The position numbers and the translations under genes are program-made. Under the pieces are notes generated by a model that saw only the letters and a program-made list of their open reading frames with translations, was not told where the DNA came from and searched no databases. Positions 1 to 5,326 of a stretch of DNA of 7,586 nucleotides are shown piece by piece. Source of the stretch: Desulfonatronospira sp. (lineage in GTDB: Bacteria; Desulfobacterota; Desulfovibrionia; Desulfovibrionales; Desulfonatronovibrionaceae); assembly GCA_003563255.1 (NCBI GenBank), contig PWSL01000143.1:1-7586 (forward strand), given 5' to 3'. Every line of letters begins with the position of its first letter. Position 1 is the stretch's first letter.

Positions 1-442
1 CGCCGCTTACGGTGTCACCCTTCATACCCGGCTCGGTCTCCGCCACCTCCAGGACAACCGCCACGGGAATCTCGATGTCTATGGGATTACCTCGGTAAAT
101 TAGGGCCTTGACGGTCTGTCCGTCCTTGAGAAAGGCGCCTTTCTCCCCCAGGCTGTCATCGTCGATCATGAGCTGCTCGTATGTGCCCATGTCCATGAAT
201 ACATAAGCGGTGCCGTCATGGTAAAGGTACTGCATATCCCTGGACTCCAGGTCGGGCTTGGCGACTTTTTCCCCGGAGCGGAAGGTCTGGTCCAGCATGC
301 CTCCTGTAAGCAGGTTTCTAAGTTTGGTGCGCACGAAAGCTCCGCCCTTGCCGGGTTTGACATGCAGAAAATCAACGATCTCGTAGGGCTCATTCTCGAT
401 CTCGATTTTCAGTCCTTTGCGGAAATCAGTAGTGGAAAGCAT
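1..442 (-). CDS. efp: Elongation factor P, N-terminal 147 residues (gene cut by window edge)
   Basis: EF-P binds the ribosome between the P and E sites and relieves stalling at consecutive prolines. The reading frame is open from the ATG at 442 to the first base of the window. It shows the N-terminal KOW-like domain (about residues 1-64) with the loop [11 protein letters not shown], then the OB domain with MQYLYHDG and YVFMDM, and the start of the third domain ending at KGDTVSG. The tip-loop residue that is modified in many bacteria is Lys32 here, matching Lys34 of E. coli; which modification is used cannot be told from this window. The family is about 185-190 residues, so roughly 40 C-terminal residues lie outside; this is edge truncation, not decay. 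The start is fixed by a strong Shine-Dalgarno sequence. The gene is downstream of and co-directional with aroQ, a pairing I recall from deltaproteobacteria. Confidence 0.96.
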   Translation of the reverse strand, partial: MLSTTDFRKGLKIEIENEPYEIVDFLHVKPGKGGAFVRTKLRNLLTGGMLDQTFRSGEKVAKPDLESRDMQYLYHDGTAYVFMDMGTYEQLMIDDDSLGEKGAFLKDGQTVKALIYRGNPIDIEIPVAVVLEVAETEPGMKGDTVSG

Positions 443-446
443 TCAT

Positions 447-454
447 CCTCCTTT
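447..454 (-). promoter_or_regulatory. Ribosome binding site of efp
   Basis: On the minus strand AAAGGAGG lies 4 nt before the ATG at 442-440. A second, out-of-frame ATG (446-444) directly abuts the Shine-Dalgarno sequence and is too close to be used. The site therefore decides the start in favour of [10 protein letters not shown]. Confidence 0.85.
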
Positions 455-458
455 ATAT

Positions 459-488
459 GGCATGGAGCTTGCGGCATGGGGCATGGGG
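459..488. repeat. GGCATGG short repeat in the efp leader
   Basis: Three copies of GGCATGG occur at 459-465, 473-479 and 480-486; the last two are in tandem with a 7-bp period. Read on the minus strand they place several ATG triplets within CCATGCC in the leader just upstream of the efp ribosome binding site. None of these has its own Shine-Dalgarno sequence. The block lies beside the octamer array at 501-620, so the aroQ-efp gap is largely simple-sequence DNA. Confidence 0.6.
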
Positions 489-500
489 CCCCTGGCTCTT

Positions 501-620
501 AATCCCTCAATCCTCGAATTCCTGAATTCCTGAATTCCTCAATTCCTCAATCCCTCAATCCCTAAATCCCTAAATTCCTAAATCCCTAAATCCCTAAATT
601 CCTAAATCCCTAAATTCTAT
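501..620. repeat. Octamer tandem array, consensus AATYCCTN, about 15 units
   Basis: From 501 the sequence falls into uninterrupted 8-base units: 14 full units to 612 and a degenerate fifteenth (613-620) that contains the aroQ stop codon at 617-619. Position 4 is T or C. The last base changes along the array: C or G in units 1-7 (501-556), then A in units 8-14 (557-612). On the transcribed minus strand the unit reads NAGGRATT. Adjacent AATTCCTG units create GAATTC sites. It fills most of the aroQ-efp spacer. Unit length is not a multiple of three and there are no unique spacers, so it is a microsatellite-type array and not a CRISPR. Confidence 0.93.
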
Positions 621-1078
621 AGATTATCCAGATGCCAGACCAGCGCCTCAAGCCCCAGGATATAACTCATAATGCCGAAACCGGCAATAACTCCCAGGCT
701 GTGGGCAGCTGTGAGATTCTTCCTGCGGATCTCTTCCCGGCTCCAGACATTGCTCAGGTGCACTTCCACGTGGGGGATGTTTATCCAGGCCAGGCAGTCT
801 CCAATGGCCAGGCTTGTATGGGTATATGCCCCGGGATTGATAACCAGGCCCTGCACCTCGTCCCTCCAGGCCTTTTCCAGCCTGTCGATAATCCCGCCTT
901 CGCCGTTGGCCTGAAAATAACTGAGTTCTAACCTGTCTCTGAGACCTTGACGGTCCTTTTCCAGTATGGTTTGCACGGCATCCATGCCTCGGAAGCCGTA
1001 AGTACCTGGATCGCGCCGGCCGATATAGCCGAGGTTGGGACCGTTCACCATCAATACACTGAATCTGGTCACAGGCAT
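617..1078 (-). CDS. aroQ: Type II 3-dehydroquinate dehydratase
   Basis: Catalyses dehydration of 3-dehydroquinate to 3-dehydroshikimate, the third step of the shikimate pathway, in the cytosol (type II enzymes are usually dodecamers). The 153-residue product is close to the usual 145-150 and shows the family signatures in order: VNGPNLGYIGRRDPGTYG (11-28) with the expected catalytic Tyr27 and Arg22, NPGAYTHTS (81-89) with Asn81 and His87, EVHLSN (105-110) with His107, Arg114, and IAGFGIMSYILGL near the end. The start chosen is the ATG at 1078, two bases after the TAG of the upstream lipoprotein gene. GGAGG inside the end of that gene is 11 nt away, a slightly long spacing. An ATG at 1096 would add six residues, overlap the upstream gene and has no better site. 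The layout suggests translational coupling. One family difference is GYIG where many members have NLLG. Confidence 0.96.
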   Translation of the reverse strand: MPVTRFSVLMVNGPNLGYIGRRDPGTYGFRGMDAVQTILEKDRQGLRDRLELSYFQANGEGGIIDRLEKAWRDEVQGLVINPGAYTHTSLAIGDCLAWINIPHVEVHLSNVWSREEIRRKNLTAAHSLGVIAGFGIMSYILGLEALVWHLDNL

Positions 1079-1080
1079 GA

Positions 1081-1914
1081 CTATTTTTTCCTCCACTGTC
1101 CCCGAGAATTTTCAAACGATTCTTTTTCCCCTTCGGGAACAACACGCAAACGCGGCTGCACCTGGACCTCTTTATATTCTTCCCGCTGCTCTTTTTCATG
1201 CAGACTCTTTACTCTCATAAAGCTCAAAAGTATCACGTCTCCTGGCAACACCTCCCGCCTGGTTTCAAGAATCATCCCCCGGGCCAGGGTGCCTGACTCA
1301 TGTGTGGCTGATTCCACTTGTGCCCCTCCTCCCAGGGCCTGTAGAATCTTGCCTGATCCGAATATCTTCAAAAGAAGCCGGCCCTGCCTTTCGGTCCTTC
1401 TGGCTATGAAAAAGTAAGCCGGGCCTTTTTCAGGATATTTATCAAACATCACCAGGTCCACTTTGTCATTAGTAGCCGCCACTGTCTTATTGCGGTCAAA
1501 GCCGACGATTTGACCTGACAACTCCCAGTGCGGCAGCATGTTCAGCTCGCAACTGAATTCGTGGAGTAATTCATCAGTGAGGGCAGCCTGCCTGGGCGAT
1601 ATCTCCCCGGAAGTACGAACAAAACCGGTGTCGTAAGTAACTGAACCTTTTTTCCCGGGGCGTACCAGTGGTTCCCGGCTCATTATCTTTCTGGCGGTTA
1701 CACTGAAACACTCGTCTGCGGCATGCTCCCAGAACGTCCTGTCACGGGGGGGGGCTTTATCCAGCGTCTCCTGGTCCAGACTCAATTCAAAGACGGCCTG
1801 CTCCTGGAATCGCTCCCCTGGGCCCAGCAGATAGAAATAGCTCTGTACCGGCTCTTCACGTGTGCAGGACACCAGGAACAACAACAGAGTAAAAAACAAT
1901 ATGTTTTTCCACAT
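1081..1914 (-). CDS. Putative outer-membrane lipoprotein of unknown function
   Basis: A 277-residue protein I do not recognise. It begins with a clear lipoprotein signal: a short basic start (MWKN), a hydrophobic stretch and the lipobox LVSC with Cys17 as the lipidated residue. Thr follows at +2, not Asp, which in Gram-negatives favours the outer membrane. There are no further membrane segments. Residues about 130-235 look beta-rich (SGQIVGFDRNKTVAATN, YFFIARR, RLLLKIFGSGKI, LPGDVILLSF), loosely resembling small barrel domains found at the end of LysM- or FlgT-type proteins; that likeness is only an impression. The C-terminus is charged. The start is the ATG at 1914 with GAGGTG just upstream; a longer frame to 1992 would put 26 residues ahead of the signal peptide and was not used. 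The gene is the first of three with aroQ and efp. Its coding strand holds a C9 tract at codons 54-57. Confidence 0.85.
   Translation of the reverse strand: MWKNILFFTLLLFLVSCTREEPVQSYFYLLGPGERFQEQAVFELSLDQETLDKAPPRDRTFWEHAADECFSVTARKIMSREPLVRPGKKGSVTYDTGFVRTSGEISPRQAALTDELLHEFSCELNMLPHWELSGQIVGFDRNKTVAATNDKVDLVMFDKYPEKGPAYFFIARRTERQGRLLLKIFGSGKILQALGGGAQVESATHESGTLARGMILETRREVLPGDVILLSFMRVKSLHEKEQREEYKEVQVQPRLRVVPEGEKESFENSRGQWRKK
1746..1754 (-). other. Nine-base homopolymer (C9 in coding strand) inside the lipoprotein gene
   Basis: Nine consecutive G's on the plus strand are C9 in the coding sense, spanning codons for Ala54-Pro55-Pro56-Arg57 of the lipoprotein. Runs of this length are prone to slipped-strand mispairing. 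In this copy the frame is intact. A gain or loss of one base would shift the frame about a fifth of the way into the protein. Confidence 0.9.
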
Positions 1915-1963
1915 ATACACCTCGGGATTGTCATAGTCTGCATTTACAACCGAACATTTCATC

Positions 1964-1992
1964 ACTACAGTTATCGCTCTGACAGTGTGCAA
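1964..1992 (-). promoter_or_regulatory. Weak candidate promoter for the lipoprotein-aroQ-efp genes
   Basis: On the minus strand TTGCAC (1992-1987) and TGTAGT (1969-1964) are separated by 17 bases, a sigma70-like layout with poor matches (3/6 and 4/6). A start near 1957 would give a leader of about 40 bases. The -10 candidate lies in a TGTAGTG word that also recurs at 2106-2112 and 5282-5288, so it may instead be part of a binding site. Confidence 0.2.
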
Positions 1993-2052
1993 AGGTCTTG
2001 CACCCGGTCGACAATCTTCTTTCGTATCTGTTTAGCGCTTTGCATGTGGCTC

Positions 2053-2082
2053 GGGGACCGGCTCTTCCTGGAGCCAGTCCCC
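2053..2082. other. Strong imperfect hairpin between the ysxC and lipoprotein genes
   Basis: GGGGACCGGCTC (2053-2064) pairs with GAGCCAGTCCCC (2071-2082) in 11 of 12 positions, with a single C/A mismatch and the 6-base loop TTCCTG. There is no T-run immediately after it on either strand, so a simple intrinsic terminator is unlikely. It sits centrally inside the 13-bp inverted repeat. Confidence 0.8.
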
Positions 2083-2096
2083 TTCGAGTTCAGATA

Positions 2097-2115
2097 AAGT
2101 GTCATTGTAGTGCTA
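2097..2115. promoter_or_regulatory. Shared intergenic motif, copy 1 (upstream of ysxC)
   Basis: AAGTGTCATTGTAGTGCTA matches 17 of 19 bases of the sequence at 5273-5291. This copy is 30 bp upstream of the ysxC start and overlaps the right arm of the 13-bp inverted repeat. Its half CACTACA also appears inverted at 1963-1969 in the same divergent region. It may be a regulator-binding site or the remnant of a dispersed repeat. Confidence 0.5.
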
Positions 2116-2144
2116 AACAGATACATTCTTTCAGGAAAATCACC

Positions 2145-2765
2145 ATGCATTTAAAGCTGAAAATTGAAACCACGGCCTACACCACAAAGCAGCTGTGTTA
2201 CCCGGACCTGCCGCAGCTCGCCCTGGCCGGGCGCTCCAACGTTGGCAAATCCTCTCTGATAAACTGCCTGGCCGGTCAGAAAAAGCTGGCCAAAACCAGT
2301 TCCACTCCGGGAAAAACCAGGAGCATCAATTTTTACCTGGCACCGGAGGAAAATTTTTACCTTGTAGACCTGCCCGGGTATGGTTATGCCCGCTGCTCCA
2401 AAACAGAGAGGGAAAAATGGGGCGGGCTCATCCTGGAATACCTCCAGGACAACCCCCACCTCGCGGGCGTGGTTCTTTTGCTGGATTCGCGCGTTACGCC
2501 CCAGTCCAGCGACCTTGACCTGGCCCGTTACGTGGACTCCTTGCAGACCAGGCTGTTGCCTGTGCTTACCAAGGCGGACAAGTGCAATCAGAAACAAAGA
2601 CAGCTCGCCCTGAAACGCTGGCAAAAGCTCCTGGAACGGGCACATAAACCCTTACTTTTTTCAGCCCGGACAAGGCAGGGACAGCAGGCCCTGTTAGAGG
2701 CCATAATAAAACTCAAGCAAACCCACTCACCTCCTGTCCACCCAGAAAATCTGCAGGAGGCCTAA
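2145..2765 (+). CDS. ysxC: Ribosome biogenesis GTP-binding protein YsxC/EngB (YihA)
   Basis: A TRAFAC-class GTPase needed for assembly of the large ribosomal subunit and generally essential; cytosolic and ribosome-associated. The 206-residue protein has every G motif: G1 GRSNVGKS (29-36), G2 with STPGKT (53-58), G3 DLPGYG (75-80), G4 TKAD (142-145) and G5 SAR (173-175). YLVDLPGYGYA is the EngB signature. The length is typical of the family. The start is the ATG at 2145, 8 bases after AGGA (2133-2136). An upstream in-frame ATG at 1998 would add 49 residues with no family likeness, translate the hairpin region, and was rejected. It is the only rightward gene in the window and appears monocistronic. 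Its last 13 codons overlap the end of the convergent lptG gene. Expression may be affected by the inverted repeat and motif immediately upstream. Confidence 0.97.
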   Translation: MHLKLKIETTAYTTKQLCYPDLPQLALAGRSNVGKSSLINCLAGQKKLAKTSSTPGKTRSINFYLAPEENFYLVDLPGYGYARCSKTEREKWGGLILEYLQDNPHLAGVVLLLDSRVTPQSSDLDLARYVDSLQTRLLPVLTKADKCNQKQRQLALKRWQKLLERAHKPLLFSARTRQGQQALLEAIIKLKQTHSPPVHPENLQEA

Positions 2766-3794
2766 GAACCCGAAAAACAGGTTTGCGGTCCAGGCCCCGA
2801 AAAATGGAGATACCAGACCCTTTTCAGCATAGCCCACTCCGAACACATAAACCGTGTAATAAAAAAAGACAATGACCAGCCCCAGGGTCACAAGGGCGTA
2901 AATATTCTTAATCCGGGTAAACAAAGCCAGGGCCAGCAGGGTCATGATCACCAGGGCAAAGGGATAAGCTATCTTGCTGTACAGGGCCGTGGAGATCTTT
3001 TCCACGTTGGAGCCGCTCTCCCGTAGCTGAGTCACCAGCCCGGCCAGGGTAATGATGGACCAGGCCTGGTAAGGCAGGTCCGAGTCCACCAGGGTAAAAG
3101 ACCTGAGATCGATATTTACCTCGATCTCCATCTCCTGCTCGCTTTGCCTTTCCAGACTGTGGGGATTGAACACCGTTGCCTCAGTCAGCACCAGCATGTC
3201 CCGGTGGATGTCAAACCAGGGTGCCTTGATGATCTCCAGTATCATGCCCGGATCACTTCTTTTGTAAGCAGTAAATTCCTCTCCCCTGCCCTCTTCAATA
3301 CAGGCCCTCTCAATATGTATCATATAGTCCCGGTCTTTGAACCACACATCCTCCAGGCCCTGTGCCGCAGCCTGCCTGTCGCGCACGTCCTCGTTCCATA
3401 TCCGTCTTGTCACCTGTTCTCCCTTGACACCCAGGGCCTCGGAAAAAACAACAAGCAGCAAAAAAACCACAAGGGCGTACCCGACAAAAAAAACAGCCGG
3501 CTTTCTGAAGGAAATTGCACTGCTTTCCATGGCCACAAGCTCATTGCTGCGATGCATAACGGCCAGTTGTATCAGGATCCCCAACATGAATATGGCAGGC
3601 AGGGTCTGGGAAACAATAAGGGGCAACTTGAAAGCAAAATACTCCAGCACCTGGAGCGCCCCCAGGCCTGCTTCCACCATAGCGTTCATACGTCCAACTA
3701 AATCGACTATCAGGTACACCATGGTCCCGGAAAAAAGCAGGACAGCAGTGTAAAACAGATTCTGGCGCAAAAGGTATTTGTTTAAAATACTCAT
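2727..3794 (-). CDS. lptG: LPS export permease LptG (YjgP/YjgQ family)
   Basis: Inner-membrane subunit of the LptB2FG ABC transporter, which extracts lipopolysaccharide from the inner membrane and passes it to LptC. The 355 residues follow the family plan: three N-terminal membrane segments (about 12-34, 57-79, 99-120), a periplasmic beta-jellyroll region (about 121-265) and three C-terminal segments (about 275-294, 298-320, 330-351). The N-terminal MSILNKYLLRQNL and the cytoplasmic stretch RSNELVAMESSAIS (82-95), expected to contact LptB, are typical. Assigned LptG and not LptF because it is the second gene of the pair and lacks the HKR..LPLACLILG signature of the upstream paralogue. The start ATG at 3794 overlaps the lptF stop (ATGA), implying translational coupling. 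The 3' end overlaps convergent ysxC by 39 bp. No lptB, lptA or lptC lies in this window. Confidence 0.93.
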   Translation of the reverse strand: MSILNKYLLRQNLFYTAVLLFSGTMVYLIVDLVGRMNAMVEAGLGALQVLEYFAFKLPLIVSQTLPAIFMLGILIQLAVMHRSNELVAMESSAISFRKPAVFFVGYALVVFLLLVVFSEALGVKGEQVTRRIWNEDVRDRQAAAQGLEDVWFKDRDYMIHIERACIEEGRGEEFTAYKRSDPGMILEIIKAPWFDIHRDMLVLTEATVFNPHSLERQSEQEMEIEVNIDLRSFTLVDSDLPYQAWSIITLAGLVTQLRESGSNVEKISTALYSKIAYPFALVIMTLLALALFTRIKNIYALVTLGLVIVFFYYTVYVFGVGYAEKGLVSPFFGAWTANLFFGFLGLLQIFWVDRR

Positions 3795-4990
3795 ATCCGG
3801 ATGCTGGAGAGCTTTTGTTGATTGTTATCTTGATCCCCGTCTCTTTTTTGCGACCCCGGGACAATGCTTCGCAGAACCTGTCCGAGGTCTATCTCGCGGC
3901 CCTGGGCATAAAAATAAACCCCTCCCAGGGTCATAACCAGGAAAAATATGTTGGGTATCCACATGGCCAGGTCAGCATTCAGGGTACCGGCCTCTCCAAG
4001 CCCGTAAACCGCAGTAAACAGGCTATAGTAAGCAAGAAAGCAACTCATGGCCAGTAGAAGTCCCCAGTTGCGGCCCAGGCCCTGCAGGGTCAGACCCAGA
4101 GGGACCGCAAACAGCCCCAGGATAAGGCATGCCAGGGGCAATGAAAAACGCTTGTGCGTTTCCAGCTTAGCCAGGCGGTAATTCCGGCTGCCTGCTTCCG
4201 CATCATCCTTGTATGCCTGCAGTTCGCTCCAGGACATCTCTTCCGGACGCTTGTCCCGCAGACCCGCCTCGCCAAGAATGCCGAAAAGATCCAGGCGCAG
4301 CCTGTATTCTCCAAAGGAAACCAGGCTGTGTTCCTCCTGGTCCTGGCGGTAAATTCGACCTTCATCCAGGATGAAGTAAAGCATGCCTTTCTCCTTATCA
4401 CTAATCATGCGTCCCGTGGGGGCAACAATGGTCATGGGGGCCTCTGGAACTGTCTCGTCAAAAATGAAAACCTCTCTTAGTTCGCTGGTGCCCGGGTCCC
4501 TGTTGTGAACGTATATGGCCATGCCCGGTACCATGCGGTGGAATACCCCGGGCTGCATGGTAACTTCGGTCTGCTCACGGACCATCTCCACTGCAGTCTC
4601 CCGAAAGTTGTCAATCCCCCAGGAAGTTAGATGCAGTGTTACGTAGAGGGTAAAGCACATAGCCCCCATGGAAAAAAGCAGGGGAGAGAAGACCAGGCTC
4701 CTGATGGATATGCCGCTGGTCTGCAGAGCGGTGAGTTCCCGGTCCGACGACATACGCAGAAAGCAAAGAAATATACTCAGCATGCAGGCTATAGGAATCA
4801 CCAGGCTTAGGAACGAAGGTCCAAGATAAAAAAAGGACTTAATAACGTGTAGAACCTGGATATTCTGCCCCACAAAGAGGTCCCTGAGGTCAATCATACG
4901 GCCGATGACTATCAGGGACAACATAGAGGCCAGAGTAACCAGGAAAATGATTCCTACCTCTTTAATGATCTGCCTGTGCAGAATCTTCAT
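3791..4990 (-). CDS. lptF: LPS export permease LptF (YjgP/YjgQ family)
   Basis: The partner of LptG in the LptB2FG lipopolysaccharide exporter. The 399-residue product has three N-terminal membrane segments (about 11-31, 56-79, 98-120), a large periplasmic jellyroll domain (about 121-280) and three C-terminal ones (about 282-303, 309-330, 341-362). SSDRELTALQTSGIS (81-95) is the coupling-helix region, and LETHKRFSLPLACLILGL (276-293) followed by PLGL is the LptF hallmark. A hydrophilic tail follows. The start chosen is the ATG at 4990; a TTG directly before it (4993) is in frame and would add one residue. There is no clear Shine-Dalgarno sequence, and the stop of the preceding small gene is 3 bases away, so translation is probably coupled to it. 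The end overlaps lptG by 4 bases. Confidence 0.94.
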   Translation of the reverse strand: MKILHRQIIKEVGIIFLVTLASMLSLIVIGRMIDLRDLFVGQNIQVLHVIKSFFYLGPSFLSLVIPIACMLSIFLCFLRMSSDRELTALQTSGISIRSLVFSPLLFSMGAMCFTLYVTLHLTSWGIDNFRETAVEMVREQTEVTMQPGVFHRMVPGMAIYVHNRDPGTSELREVFIFDETVPEAPMTIVAPTGRMISDKEKGMLYFILDEGRIYRQDQEEHSLVSFGEYRLRLDLFGILGEAGLRDKRPEEMSWSELQAYKDDAEAGSRNYRLAKLETHKRFSLPLACLILGLFAVPLGLTLQGLGRNWGLLLAMSCFLAYYSLFTAVYGLGEAGTLNADLAMWIPNIFFLVMTLGGVYFYAQGREIDLGQVLRSIVPGSQKRDGDQDNNQQKLSSIRI

Positions 4991-4993
4991 CAA

Positions 4994-5182
4994 TTATCGT
5001 CTGTCTGCTGTTCGTTTTTCTGAAAAAAATTTGTGCAGGAATTCCTCGTCTTTTGGGCCCAGATTAAAACGCATACCCGCTTCGCTCAAAAGCCTGTCCA
5101 GCTTTTTGCCCTCCTGAATTCCCTCGTCCACCCACTGTACTGCCTGCCTGACTTTTTTGTTCTCCGGCATAATGGTACTCAT
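4994..5182 (-). CDS. Small conserved-looking hypothetical protein, 62 residues, first gene of the lptFG operon
   Basis: A 62-residue, charged, probably helical cytosolic protein with no signal peptide or membrane segment. I do not recognise a named family. Visible features are a helix-like stretch (VRQAVQWVDEGIQEGKKLDRLLSEAG), then MRFNLGPKDEEFLHKFF and a basic tail. It is likely a true gene: the ATG at 5182 has AAGGAG 6 bases upstream (5194-5189), the best ribosome site in this operon, and the stop at 4994 abuts the lptF start, which lacks its own site. Ribosomes finishing this gene could therefore start lptF. Its role may be only that coupling, or a regulatory or assembly role with LPS export; both are inference. 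An alternative in-frame ATG (Met5, 5170) lacks a comparable site. Confidence 0.7.
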   Translation of the reverse strand: MSTIMPENKKVRQAVQWVDEGIQEGKKLDRLLSEAGMRFNLGPKDEEFLHKFFSEKRTADRR

Positions 5183-5265
5183 GTTTCACTCCTTGTTTAG
5201 TAATCTTTGTGTATCTGTCAGTATTGTTAGCAAAAGTGCCTGTCCCCGGTGGCCGAGGCAATAAT

Positions 5266-5291
5266 TAACACTAAGTGTCACTGTAGTGTTA
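5266..5291. promoter_or_regulatory. Dyad upstream of the lptFG operon containing shared motif copy 2
   Basis: TAACACTA (5266-5273) and TAGTGTTA (5284-5291) form an 8-bp perfect inverted repeat around 10 bases. Within it are two smaller palindromes, ACACTAAGTGT (5268-5278) and CACTGTAGTG (5279-5288). Positions 5273-5291 match the ysxC-upstream motif (2097-2115) in 17 of 19 bases. It lies about 85-110 bp before the 62-residue gene, a reasonable position for an operator. On the minus strand it could also act as a weak stem at the end of the radical SAM transcript, being followed by ATTATTG. Confidence 0.5.
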
Positions 5292-5300
5292 TAGTGCCCG

Positions 5301-5319
5301 GCAGACAATAATAATCTGC
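5301..5319 (-). terminator. Weak candidate terminator stem after the radical SAM gene
   Basis: Eight bases past the radical SAM stop, GCAGA and TCTGC form a 5-bp stem around a 9-base AT-rich loop. No U-run follows directly, so termination here is doubtful. The dyad at 5266-5291 is an alternative site. Confidence 0.2.
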
Positions 5320-5326
5320 GTGCAAC

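Larger units (their letters stand above)
2024..2124. repeat. 13-bp perfect inverted repeat enclosing a structured segment upstream of ysxC
   Basis: GTATCTGTTTAGC at 2024-2036 is matched exactly in reverse complement by GCTAAACAGATAC at 2112-2124, 75 bp apart. Between them lies the strong hairpin 2053-2082 and the motif at 2097-2115, whose end overlaps the right arm. The right arm ends 20 bp before the ysxC start, 8 bp before its AGGA ribosome binding site. It could be a small MITE-like element, a structured 5' leader of the ysxC mRNA, or a small RNA; the sequence alone does not decide. Confidence 0.75.

Noticed and set aside
1..442. efp as a truncated pseudogene
   Set aside because: The frame is open to the first base of the window with conserved sequence throughout; the truncation is the window edge.
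501..620. CRISPR array or telomere-like repeat
   Set aside because: Units are only 8 bp, contiguous and without unique spacers, so not CRISPR. The CCCTAAA-like look is a by-product of the octamer consensus in bacterial core sequence, not a telomere.
648..1199. 183-residue minus-strand frame overlapping aroQ and the lipoprotein
   Set aside because: It is an out-of-frame shadow of two genes with clear motifs or signals and is rich in Arg, Gly and Pro as shadows usually are.
1915..1992. N-terminal extension of the lipoprotein from 1992
   Set aside because: It would place 26 residues before a complete lipoprotein signal peptide; the ATG at 1914 has its own GAGGTG site.
2024..2124. Retron msr-msd region (inverted repeats flanking hairpins)
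   Set aside because: The layout is superficially similar, but no reverse transcriptase is encoded nearby; the adjacent genes are a GTPase and a lipoprotein.
1998..2144. N-terminal extension of YsxC from the ATG at 1998
   Set aside because: The 49 extra residues have no family likeness and no ribosome binding site, and they translate the hairpin and inverted repeat. The ATG at 2145 has AGGA at good spacing and matches family length.
2151..2645. 164-residue minus-strand frame opposite ysxC
   Set aside because: It is antisense to the G1-G5 motifs of YsxC and has no recognisable features.
3485..3492. A8 tract (T8 in the coding strand) in lptG as a slippage site
   Set aside because: Several A/T runs of similar length occur in the membrane-segment codons of lptF and lptG (Phe-rich), so this one is explained by composition.
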